This document shows, in pieces, positions 20,046-32,598 of a DNA stretch of 64,000 bases. The notes under the pieces were generated by a model. That model saw only the letters and a list, made by a program, of their open reading frames with translations. It was not told where the DNA came from and ran no database searches. The DNA is from Symsagittifera roscoffensis. Lineage: Eukaryota > Xenacoelomorpha > Acoela > Convolutidae. The stretch is taken from positions 25,945,419 to 26,009,418 of the forward strand of contig NC_087062.1 of NCBI RefSeq assembly GCF_963678635.1, read 5' to 3'. The stretch's first letter is position 1. Each line of letters begins with the position of its first letter. The position numbers and the translations under genes were made by a program.

Positions 20046-23000
20046 TTCAATATAATCTTTCATTTAACACTTGATGGTTTTGCGTCTATAAAAAAGCACA
20101 AAATAATTGAAAAAAACAGCGATCAATTAACAATGCCTCATCACTTTTTCAGAAAAATTGCGTGGAAAATCAAAAAATCGTGGGGAAATCCTACTGCAGC
20201 AAACAATTTGAAATATTCAAAAATTCGAGACATTGCAAGAAGAGTAATCAGAAAGGAAAAAAAACGATATAAGAACAAAGTGGGAAAAATTTGAAATGCT
20301 AAGCACAGTTCAAAGCTTTCAATGAACTTTGCAAAGATAATTCAGAAAAAGTATAAAATGAGTGTTTTGCAAATGATTTTAATGATAAATTTTTCAGAGA
20401 GAAAAATGCAAAATCCTCATTTCGACCATGCAAAAGCGGCCGAAATTGTAAATGAAGTAGAATAATCAAAAGTTCTTGGATACTTATTTGAAAGAGATAG
20501 AATGGACAGTGAAAACGATGAGGAACAAGCAATCAAAGTCACAATTTCATCAAAGACTTTTTCTAAACCCCATTTGTCTGTAAGTTCAGACGAAATCTCT
20601 AGCCTTTTCAATCATTGTAGGCGAAAAATTTTTATTCGATGGTCTAAAATTGGCAAAAGTCATGTTTGTTTTTAAGTGAGGAAGAAAAAACTCATGAAAA
20701 AAAATAAAGAAATTAGTTTACTATGTTCAGTGAGCAGTTTGAAAGAATCATTTTCAATAAGGAAACCAACTTTGCAAAAACGCACAACTTCATACATGGA
20801 ACGCTTCGAATTAAATCGACGGATAAACATTAGAGAGAGAGAGAGAAGAGAGAGATGATCTATTCTTGCTACTCCTGTAAAATGGTCTCGAACGAAAAAA
20901 ATCATTCAGACTAAGTTCTCGATACTGAAAGTTTGTCAACACAAAAATTTTCGAAACAATTTTTGTTCTAAAATATGAGTGTCTAGTTTGTCCGGAAAAA
21001 ACACATAAAGTCAAAAAAGTCCTTGTTTTGGTCTTCTGTGCATTAAAATAGCTGTAAATTGGTTTTAAGGCCTTATTTTGCAATTTTTGACCAAACAGTT
21101 TTTATACAGTTTGTCTAGAATCAACACAAAAATTTTCGAAACAATTTTTGATCTTAAATATGAGTGCCTAGTTTGTCCGGAAAAAACACATAAAGTCAAA
21201 AATGTCCTTGTTTCGGTCTTCTGTGCATTAAAATAGCTGTAAATTGGTTTTAAGGCCTTATTTCGCCTTAACCAAGCTAAGTAGTTTTTTGCTCCACAGT
21301 TTCTTCGAGATTTATCCAATACACGGCTGATAAAAGAAAAATATTATTCGTTGCGTATTGATCAAACCATAAAACTTAACCTCCTGCTTAACAAAAACTC
21401 AAAAACCAGAGGGTAATCTCATTTGAAAAACTACAGGTTTAAAAAACTCCTTTCTGATAATCCATCACTAACATGGATGCGATATTAATTTTGCTAACAA
21501 AAAGCCCAAAATCATGAAAAAAAAACTTCTAAATACGAGAAAGATTTAGTTATCAAGATTAGAGTTGAATGAAAACAGATGCGAACATCGAAATTAGCAA
21601 AAACGATGCTATCATGGCGCCTTGCTTTTATCGCTTTTCACGCATATTAATACCCTTAGATATCAGCTGGAGCTAGACCATATGCTCGGTAAGTTTTGCT
21701 AAAATTTTCGCCAATGTGTGAATTTTAATTTTGGAAAAGCACTATGCAAGCAAGTTTGTGGCGTGCAGTTGTAAATTTCTAAATTAAAAAAAGCAGATGT
21801 TTTCCTGTTGAAACAAAAAAACTTTGATTTGCTGAAAAATTGAAAACTTATAAATTCGCAGAATCGTTTTTTTAAAAAGTTATTTGAGAGATAAGTGAAT
21901 AAAAGCGGGCTTAATTTTGTCCAGCAAAAAAAATTATCAGTTTTAGATTTATACACGACATACTTCGAATTCAACCAAATAATTTATGAGTGAATTATCC
22001 AATCCTACAATTTTTGGTTGCAATCACCAGCGGATTTAGGGGAGAGGGGGTGGACGCCCTGCCGAATGCTGATTATACTAATATCTGCATCGCAGATGAA
22101 AAATCTCTGCTTTTGATTTTTTCAATTGCTCCTCGAAATAAGGGAGGATATGGTTGCATACGATCGGTTTGCATGTCTAACTGGTAAAAGCCAAAGCATG
22201 AAAATCTTTGGCAAACTTTCATCTGATTGTTCAATTTTTGGTACCTCAGTTCAAATTACCTTATTTGTAAGTCATGTATTTGTTATTTTGTAAGTAATGG
22301 TTTTGCTAACAAAGTTACTTTCATGAAATCACCAACAAGAATGGAAGTTAAACAAAAACTGAAGTCAACATCGAAATAAAAAAAAGACCTTAAAGTTAAC
22401 GGCGTTCGATTCACGAGTGAAAAGACTTTACTTTGATATATTGCTCAATATTTTCTGATGACTGCTTAGGGCAATGAATTTGGCGGAAAACCAACAAAAG
22501 TATAACGCAACCTAAGAAAAAATTCTCTTCCAAAACAATGAGACATTGCAGAAGTAGAGTAGTTTGCTAAAATAGCCGCACCGAATAGCGATTAAAAACC
22601 GCGTAATGCAAATTACGGTTCACAAAATTGTCCTTGTATGGCGTTGTTTTGGAGGAAAACCGAATTCAAACCCATCTCTAGGGTTACCGCGGAGATAATT
22701 TAAATGAACAACGTTGAACAAGTTGAAAGGCAAGCAAACTGCATAGAATTAGAATTGATCAAGTGGTGATAGAGAACTTTTGCAACTCGGAAAAATAATC
22801 AAGAGTATTTAGTAGCTTGGAGAGACACCTAGAAGCAAGCCAGTTGGGCAGCTCAACGGAAATTGCTTTGTTTTTTTTAACACAAGGTGCCTCAGATGCC
22901 ATCCAGGACAAATAGCAACAGAAAATGATACTTAGAAACAGAAACTTTTAATTATTGCACTTTGCTAAGCGTGGCATTGTGACAGTAATAGCCTATAACT

Positions 23001-26000
23001 TTCATCATTTTCCTAAACATGTTTTCCAAACATACCATAGAAAGCACGATAATTTCGATAAGAAAACTGATATTTTCAATATAATCTTTCATTTAACACT
23101 TGATGGTTTTGCGTCTATAAAAAAGCAGAAGATAATTGAAAAAAAAACAGCGATCAATTAACAATGCCTCATCACTTTTTCAGAAAAATTGCGTTGAAAA
23201 TCAAAAAATCGTGGGGAAATCCTACTGCAGCAAACAATTTGAAATATTCAAAAATTCGAGACATTGCAAGAAAAGTAATCAGAAAGGAAAAAAAACGATA
23301 AAAGAACAAAGTGGGAAAAATTTGAAATGCTAAGCACAGTTCAAAGCTTTCAATGAACTTTGCAAAGATAATTCAGAAAAAGTATAAAATGTGTGTTTTA
23401 CAAATGATTTTAATAATAAATTTTTCAGAGAGAAAAATGCAAAATCCTCATTTCGACCATGCAAAAGCGGCCGAAATTGTAAATGAAGTAGAATAATCAA
23501 AAGTTCTTGGATACTTATTTGAAAGAGATAGAATGGACAGTGAAAACGATGAGGAACAAGCAATCAAAGTCACAATTTCATCAAAGACTTTTTCTAAACC
23601 CCATTTGTCTGTAAGTTCAGACGAAATCTCTAGCCTTTTCAATCATTGTAGGCGAAAAAATTTTATTCGATGGTCTAAAATTGGCAAAAGTCATGTTTGT
23701 TTTTAAGTGAGGAAGAAAAACTCATGGAAAAAAATAAAGAAATTAGTTTACTATGTTCAGTGAGCAGGTTGAAAGAATCATTTTTAATAAGGAAACCAAC
23801 TTTGCAAAAACGCACAACTTCATACATGGAACGCTTCGAATTAAATCGACGGATAAACATTAGAGAGAGAGAGAGAAGAGAGAGATGATCTATTCTTGCT
23901 ACTCCTGTAAAATGGTCTCGAACGAAAAAAATCATTCAGACCAAGTTCTCGACACTGAAAGTTTGTCAACACAAAAATTTTCGAAACAATTTTTGATCTA
24001 AAATACGAGTGTCTAGTTTGTCCGGAAAAAACACATAAAGTCAAAAATGTCCTTGTTTTGGTCTTCTGTGCATTAAAATAGCTGTAAATTGGTTTTAAGG
24101 CCTTATTTTGCAAGTTTTGACCAAAAAGTTTTTATACAGTTTGTCTAGAATCAACACAAAAATTTTCGAAACAATTTTTGATCTAAAATATGAGTGCCTA
24201 GTTTGTCCGGAAAAAACACATAAAGTCAAAAATGTCCTTGTTTCGGTCTTCTGTGCATTAAAATAGCTGTAAATTGGTTTTAAGGCCTTATTTCGCCTTA
24301 ACCAAGCTAAGTAGTTTTTTGCTCCACAGTTTCTTCGAGATTTATCCAATACACGGCTGATAAAAGAAAAATATTATTCGTTGCGTATTGATCAAACCAT
24401 AAAACTTAACCTCCTGCTTAACAAAAACTCAAAAACCAGAGGGTAATCTCAGTTGAAAAACTACAGGTTTAAAAAACTCCTTTCTGATAATCCATCACTA
24501 ACATGGATGCGATATTAATTTTGCTAACAAAAAGCCCAAAATCATGAAAGAAAAACTTCTAAATACGAGAAAGATCTAGTTATCAAGATTAGAGTTGAAT
24601 GAAAACAGATGCGAACATCGAAATTAGCAAAAACGATGCTATCATGGCGCCTTGCTTTTATCGCTTTTCACGCATATTAATACCCTTAGATATCAGCTGG
24701 AGCTAGACCATATGCTCGGTAAGTTTTGCTAAAATTTTCGCCAATGTGTGAATTTTAATTTTGGAAAAGCACTATGCAAGCAAGTTTGTGGCGTGCAGTT
24801 GTAAATTTCTAAATTAAAAAAAGCAGATGTTTACCTGTTGAAACAAAAAAACTTTGATTTGCTGAAAAATTGAAAACTTATAAATTCGCAGAATCGTTTT
24901 TTTTGCAAATAAAAGTTATTTGAGAGATAAGTGAATAAAAGCGGGCTTAATTTTGTCCAGCAAAAAAAATTATCAGTTTTAGATTTATACACGACATACT
25001 TCGAATTCAACCAAATAATTTATGAGTGAATTATCCAACCCTACAATTTTTGGTTGCAATCACCAGCGGATTTAGGGGAGAGGGGGTGGACGCCCTGCCG
25101 AATGCTGATTATACTAAAATCTGCATCGCATATGAAAAATCTCTGCTTTTGACTTTTTCAATTGCTCCTCGGAATAAGGGAGGATATGGTTGCATACGAT
25201 CGGTTTGCGTGTCTAACTGGTAAAAGCAAAAGTATGAAAATTTTTGGCAAACTTTCATCTGATTGTTCAATTTTTGGTACCTCAGTTCAAATTACCTTAT
25301 TTGTTAGTCATGTATTTGTTATTTTGTAAGTAATGGTTTTGCTAACAAAGTTACTTTCATGAAATCACCAACAAGAATGGAAGTTAAACAAAAACTGAAG
25401 ACAACATCGAAATAAAAAAAGACCTTAAAGTTAACGGCGTTCGATTCACGAGTGAAAGGACTTTACTTTGATATATTGCTCAATATTTTCTGATGACTGC
25501 TTAGGGCAATGAATTTGGCGGAAAACCAACAAAAGTATAACGCAACCTAAGAAAAAATTCTCTTCCAAAACAATGAGACATTGCAGAAGTAGAGTAGTTT
25601 GCTAAAATAGCTGCACCGAATAGCGATTAAAAACCGCGTAATGCAAATTACGGTTCACAAAATTGTCCTTGTATGGCGTTGTTTTGGAGGAAAACCGAAT
25701 TCAAACCCATCTCTAGGGTTACCGCGGAGATAATTTAAATGAACAACGTTGAACAATTTGAAAGGCAAGCAAACTGCATAGAATTAGAATTGATCAAGTG
25801 GTGATAGAGAACTTTTGCAACTCGGAAAAATAATCAAGAGTATTTAGTAGCTTGGAGAGAAACCTAGAAGCAAGCCAGTTGGGCAGCTCAACGGAAATTG
25901 CTTTGTTTTCTTTAACACAAGGTGCCTCAGATGCCATCCAGGACAAATAGCAACAGAAAATGATACTTAGAAACAGAAACTTTTAATTATTGCACTTTGC

Positions 26001-28584
26001 TAAGCGTGGCATTGTGACAGTAATAGCCTAAAACTTTCATCATTTTCCTAAACATATTTTCCAAACATACCATAGAAAGCACGATAATTTCGATAAGAAA
26101 ACTGATATTTTCAATATAATCTTTCATTTAACACTTGGTTTTGCGTCTATAAAAAAGCAGAAGATAATTGAAAAAAAACAGCGATCAATTAACAATGCCT
26201 CATCACTTTTTCAGAAAAATTGCGTTGAAAATCAAAAAATCGTGGGGAAATCCTACTGCAGCAAACAATTTGAAATATTCAAAAATTCGAGACATTGCAA
26301 GAAAAGTAATCAGAAAGGAAAAAAAACGATAAAAGAACAAAGTGGGAAAAATTTGAAATGCTAAGCACAGTTCAAAGCTTTCAATGAACTTTGCAAAGAT
26401 AATTCAGAAAAAGTATAAAATGTGTGTTTTGCAAATGATTTTAATAATAAATTTTTCAGAGAGAAAAATGCAAAATCCTCATTTCGACCATGCAAAAGCG
26501 GCCGAAATTGTAAATGAAGTAGAATAATCAAAAGTTCTTGGATACTTATTTGAAAGAGATAGAATGGACAGTGAAAACGATGAGGAACAAGCAATCAAAG
26601 TCACAATTTCATCAAAGACTTTTTCTAAACCCCATTTGTCTGTAAGTTCAGACGAAATCTCTAGCCTTTTCAATCATTGTAGGCGAAAAAATTTTATTCG
26701 ATGGTCTAAAATTGGCAAAAGTCATGTTTGTTTTTAAGTGAGGAAGAAAAACTCATGAAAAAAAATAAAGAAATTAGTTTACTATGTTCAGTGAGCAGGT
26801 TGAAAGAATCATTTTTAATAAGGAAACCAACTTTGCAAAAACGCACAACTTCATACATGGAACGCTTCGAATTAAATCGACGGATAAACATTAGAGAGAG
26901 AGAGAGAAGAGAGAGATGATCTATTCTTGCTACTCCTGTAAAATGGTCTCGAACGAAAAAAATCATTCAGACCAAGTTCTCGACACTGAAAGTTTGTCAA
27001 CACAAAAATTTTCGAAACAATTTTTGATCTAAAATATGAGTGTCTAGTTTGTCCGGAAAAAACACATAAAGTCAAAAATGTCCTTGTTTTGGTCTTCTGT
27101 GCATTAAAATAGCTGTAAATTGGTTTTAAGGCCTTATTTTGCAAGTTTTGACCAAACAGTTTTTATACAGTTTGTCTAGAATCAACACAAAAATTTTCGA
27201 AACAATTTTTGATCTAAAATATGAGTGCCTAGTTTGTCCGGAAAAAACACATAAAGTCAAAAATGTCCTTGTTTCGGTCTTCTGTGCATTAAAATAGCTG
27301 TAAATTGGTTTTAAGGCCTTATTTCGCCTTAACCAAGCTAAGTAGTTTTTTGCTCCACAGTTTCTTCGAGATTTATCCAATACACGGCTGATAAAAGAAA
27401 AATATTATTCGTTGCGTATTGATCAAACCATAAAACTTAACCTCCTGCTTAACAAAAACTCAAAAACCAGAGGGTAATCTCAGTTGAAAAACTACAGGTT
27501 TAAAAAACTCCTTTCTGATAATCCATCACTAACATGGATGCGATATTAATTTTGCTAACAAAAAGCCCAAAATCATGAAAGAAAAACTTCTAAATACGAG
27601 AAAGATTTAGTTATCAAGATTAGAGTTGAATGAAAACAGATGCGAACATCGAAATTAGCAAAAACGATGCTATCATGGCGCCTTGCTTTTATCGCTTTTC
27701 ACGCATATTAATACCCTTAGATATCAGCTGGAGCTAGACCATATGCTCGGTAAGTTTTGCTAAAATTTTCGCCAATGTGTGAATTTTAATTTTGGAAAAG
27801 CACTATGCAAGCAAGTTTGTGGCGTGCAGTTGTAAATTTCTAAATTAGAAAAAAGCAGATGTTTTCCTGTTGAAACAAAAAAACTTTGATTTGCTGAAAA
27901 ATTGAAAACTTATAAATTCGCAGAATCGTTTTTTTTTGCAAATAAAAAGTTATTTGAGAGAAAAGTTATTTGTCCAGCAAAAAAAAATATCAGTTTTAGA
28001 TTTATACACGACATACTTCGAATTCAACCAAATAATTTATGAGTGAATTATCCAACCCTACAATTTTTGGTTGCAATCACCAGCGGATTTAGGGGAGAGG
28101 GGGTGGACGCCCTGCCGAATGCTGATTATACTAAAATCTGCATCGCAGATGAAAAATCTCTGCTTTTGACTTTTTCAATTGCTCCTCGGAATAAGGGAGG
28201 ATATGGTTGCATACGATCGGTTTGCGTGTCTAACTGGTAAAAGCCAAAGCATGAAAATCTTTGGCAAACTTTCATCTGATTGTTTAATTTTTGGTACCTC
28301 AGTTCAAATTACCTTATTTGTAAGTCATGTATTTGTTATTTTGTAAGTAATGGTTTTGCTAACAAAGTTACTTTCATGAAATCACCAACAAGAATGGAAG
28401 TTAAACAAAAACTGAAGTCAACATCGAAATAAAAAACAGACCTTAAAGTTAACGGCGTTCGATTCACGAGTGAAAGGACTTTACTTTGATATATTGCTCA
28501 ATATTTTCTGATGACTGCTTAGGGCAATGAATTTGGCGGAAAACCAACAAAAGTATAACGCAACCTAAGAAAAAATTCTTTTCC

Positions 28585-29196
28585 ATTTTCAATAATCGGA
28601 ACAGAAAAGTTGATGAAATCTATGAAACGCCTAACTTATCATTTGAATAAAGAAAACCAGGTAGCCAAAAAACTGGAATACATAAGATGCTATGAAACAA
28701 TTTGTCAAAATTGGGCAAATCCGCTTCTGAAATCAATTTTGGTCGGTCTGAGCAAATAATCACAATTCGTAGAAAAATTTTCTTTCAAGTTGAAACAATA
28801 AAACCTAATATTCCGAGAAAAAAAGACATACTTAAGGTTACAGAATTTTTTTAACGATCGCAATTTGATTAACTTTTTTAACGATCGCAATTTGATTAAC
28901 TTTTTTAACGATCGCAAATTTGATGATGCTCAGGCTAAACCTTTTGGTGCACAGGTCCATGAAACTGCAAGATGAATCTAAACAAAAAAAATCAAGTCAG
29001 AAGTCAGAATTTACGACGCTTAAGATATAGTTCCTGTAAAAAAAATCAAATTTGAGCTCCAAATATACTTTTGAAGGTTCTAACAATAGCACACTCTTCG
29101 TTATTCTAAATTTATCGAACTGATAGCTTAACTTGTAGAAGCTTTACCCTAACTAAAGTGAACCTGCGAAAAATACAATCAAATGTGTTTGAGGAC
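28585..29196. other. Region between the two repeat blocks, with a 28-bp minisatellite
   Basis: Three copies of a 28-bp unit (TTTTTTAACGATCGCAATTT plus GATTAACT) occupy about 28848-28925. From about 28960 onward the sequence resembles 36400-36680 at lower identity, apparently older flanks of the 29-36 kb duplication. No gene recognised. Confidence 0.6.
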
Positions 29197-32100
29197 AATC
29201 GAGAGCTCTTCTGCTGTTCAAAAACTGGTTGATAAACTGTTGAAGAACGTATTTATCTTAAGAATAAATAAAGCGCATGCAATTATTTTTATGAGTGAAA
29301 AAGCACAGAGTTTGCAAAAGCAAAAAATTGATTAGTTCATTCAAACTATAAACATTCCCATTGCAACCACGATATCAGTCTATTCATGAGGTTATCTGTC
29401 GATTACTTTTTGCAACGATTGGCAGGTTTAATTTATCTGGCCTCAATCGTTTTAAAAATGATCTCAACGGGAACTGAACCCCAACCTGAGCTAAAAATGT
29501 CAGCCACTGTACTATCCAGTTTGCAAACGAAGCTTAATAGACAATTTCTAAGCCGACGTATAATTCTTAACAAAAAGCATTATTAAATTTTTTGGCATAA
29601 GTAAACCAATGAATTCTCGGTTACATTTTTAACGAATCGCATCATTTTTACACTTTCACGATCAGCTTAGTGTGTTATTACGAACATTCTTTTTTTCAAG
29701 CCTAACTCGCATTTAAATGTGTATATTAAAAGTGTTTTCTTATTTGGTAATTCCACTGTAGCATTGGAAACTGTTTAGCATCTGTTCTCTGCTTTATTTG
29801 TGACTAAGTGGTTAATAGTATCTATTAATATTTCGTGGATTAGAGGTTAGTGTGCGAGACTCTAAGCATAGGACAAAACTCTTCTCTGCGCATGTCGCGT
29901 ATTGGTTCGAATAGCGACTAAAAAAATCTGACTGATTGCTCATAAGCCCGGATTCAAATCAAAGTTGACAACACAATTTTTGCTGCTCAGCTTATTTAGA
30001 TCAGATCAAGTGCATCCGCCACATTATAATATACCTTCAAAAAAGTATTCATCCGAATTTGTGGAAAATGCGGTGCTTTTTGGATTAATTTCTTGATTTA
30101 TTCCGAGGTTGTTCACAATTAGAAAATAGATATAAGACGGCGAAAAGACAATTAGGACTATACTCTTTAATTTCACTACCATGCTTGCAATATAAAAATA
30201 AGTTAGAAAAAGCATCGTCTATTTGTCTTACTATAGTGACAAAAATTAACAAATATTGACGAAAAACACCAAGTTGAAAAATTGTCTTCCAATTTCTTTA
30301 TCACGATTTGCTTTAATGTAAAATTCAATTTGAAGAAAGCATGACGAAAAAATTTCGGTTTTAAGAAAACAATGAAATGTTTACCATGTGGCAACTAAGC
30401 CAACATTAGGTTAGAAGCTTGGTGAGACAAAAAATTTATCATAAAAATTTGAGCTGCTAAAAAATTGATTTTCAGCTAATTTATGATCAAAGCAACGAAT
30501 AAACATGAAACAAGGATAGCCGGTTATTGTGCAAAAAGCACAAGTGTTCCGACCTGCCTTAAAAATGCGAAAGTGTTTTCTTTCAAAAGTGTCTTTTTTT
30601 CTGCAGGTTGTGATAAAAAGATCTGAACAAAAAAAATAGAAGTTTGACTTATTTGAGAGTAAGCATAAAATCAGTCAATTGAAAAAACAGTTTTTGAAGA
30701 AAAACGAAAAAAATATACATCTGAAAAACCTTCAAACATTTTTGCGGAAATTTTTTGAATTTTCAAGTTTTTGATTCCCAAAATTGAGCTAAAAAAACTA
30801 AAATTGACCTTTACGTGAGTAAAACTAAGTTTTCATAGCTTTAACTGAGCTTAAATCAGCTATTGTAAGTCTACATGACTCCTTAGCTTGATGTTCAAAG
30901 ACAACAGAGGCTTATTAAATTGTCAAAAAACGCAAGAATCAAGAGAAAAAAGTTATTTCAGAAAAAAAAACGTTTGTCACGTGTACGCTCTTTGAATATA
31001 ACGTAATATGTCAATAAAATTGTTTTATTCCATTAGGAAAGAGAAACTTAAAGTCCACTTTTGAGACAAAGCCATTCCATTCGCCTTTAGACTTCTGCTG
31101 TTCAGTAGCGGACTTCACAATCCTTATACAAAGGAAAAAGACAGAACTTCGAAAAAATCAAAATTCAAACCGTGGAAAATCAAATACGCTAAAAAAATTG
31201 AAGGACTGCTGGAAATAAAGCAAAAATTATCAACACCGGTATAATTGAAAATCTGCATCACTTATTTAAACAAAAGTGGAGATGGTTAATCTAGAACCAA
31301 GTTAAACTTTCGACTCAGATGAGCAGCCTAACTTCGCAAATACAAGCAAAACAGCCTAAGAATTGGTTTTAAAAGGGTCAGAGAAATGCAAAAAAGTAGT
31401 TGTTTTTAAAGAAAAAAGCACATCTATCGAACCACGGACATTTATTTTTTTCAAGTCTACTGTCACACACAATTGTCGCTTTCAGAAACCTACCACTAGT
31501 CGAATAAATTGGAGAATATTAAGCCATCTGCCAAAACTACAAAACGAAACTACCACAAAAAGGATCACTTTTTTTGCAAAAAATGGGCTGAGAAGCGAAC
31601 CTCGTAACTAAACTAGACTTACTATCCTTGTGTAAACACAGCGGGTTATCCAGATGCAAATATACTCGATAAAAATTTTTGTCGAGCAATTCTGTTCAGC
31701 CATGGAGACGAATGCTGTTAACAATAACGCCATGGAGATGAATCCTGTTAATTATGGTGATGAATCGCGTTGCAATACTCTAGATTGCAATACTCTAGGC
31801 TGCAATACTCCGGTTGCAATACTCTAGATATCTCATGTATACGAACCATCGTTTCGTCGCATACTAGAGCGAGACGTCTATCAAATACTCACCAAGAAAA
31901 GAGTAGTTGAAACGCAAAAAGACTAATTTTTCTATTCGTACCACTTGGCTAAAAATCAGAAGGGTAAAAAAGTAAAAGTAAAAAAATGCAATTAAGAAAA
32001 ATCCCAAATGGTCTCAAAATAACCCAAGCACTTTGTCTTCATTGAAAAGTGAAGGAAAGAATGGCTCCAATAGCATTCCTCCACCATAACAAAAATTATT

Positions 32101-32598
32101 TCAAGTTTTAGGTGACCTATGAACATAAGTGGGGGTAAAGATATCAGTAATCCATGAAATAACACGAAAGAGAAGTCATGAAAAATCATTCTTTTTTAAA
32201 TAAAAAGAGCAATTTAAACATTGATAGGTAAAAACGATTGAACCGAAAATTTTGCGAGCCAAGCAAGTTCTCCTCTGAACTTGCTATAACATAACTAATT
32301 GCTATAACATACATCAAGATCTGATATTATTGACAATTATCAGCTGGAATTGGCTCAATTTGAGAAAATGGATGCATAATAAAAGTTTTCCTTCCGCAGG
32401 GAAGTCTTCAAATTCAAGCTTCAACTCCACACTACCTTCATGGTACAACAAAACAACACCGCCTACATGAGTGTTTCACTCCGTTAATTAATTTTAAACA
32501 TGAAAAAAAATCTGCATTCAGACCTTTCCAGCTACTTAAAATTCGTTATGCTTAAAAACTGAATTTTTCAATTTCATTCAAAAGACGGAGGATGACAA
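29197..32598. repeat. Direct duplication, copy A (3402 bp)
   Basis: Aligns end to end with 32599-36332 with few differences apart from one large insertion in copy B. No convincing gene: short open frames are shared because the DNA is shared. It contains a four-copy 15-bp minisatellite at about 31770-31828 and a hairpin-bearing motif near 30518. Confidence 0.9.
31770..31828. repeat. 15-bp minisatellite, copy A
   Basis: Four imperfect copies of TTGCAATACTCTAGG; the same array is at about 35507-35565 in copy B. Just before it is a 28-bp duplication starting at GCCATGGAGA. Confidence 0.8.

Larger units (their letters stand above)
15835..28584. repeat. Direct tandem array, 4.2 copies of a 3.0-3.1 kb unit
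   Basis: Units start at 15835, 18889, 22007, 25043 and 28060 (lengths 3054, 3118, 3036, 3017 and a 525-bp partial). Copies differ by scattered point changes and small indels only. Each holds a GGGGGTGGACGCCC-bearing start, a foldback-family fragment, a (GA)n microsatellite and an internal duplication of about 185 bp period. Several open frames recur in every copy on both strands, but none resembles a known family. The partial fifth copy ends inside the foldback-family fragment. Confidence 0.92.

Noticed and set aside
28840-28925. Possible CRISPR-like array of regular 28-bp repeats
   Set aside because: The repeats are contiguous with no spacers, in an animal genome. It is a minisatellite.
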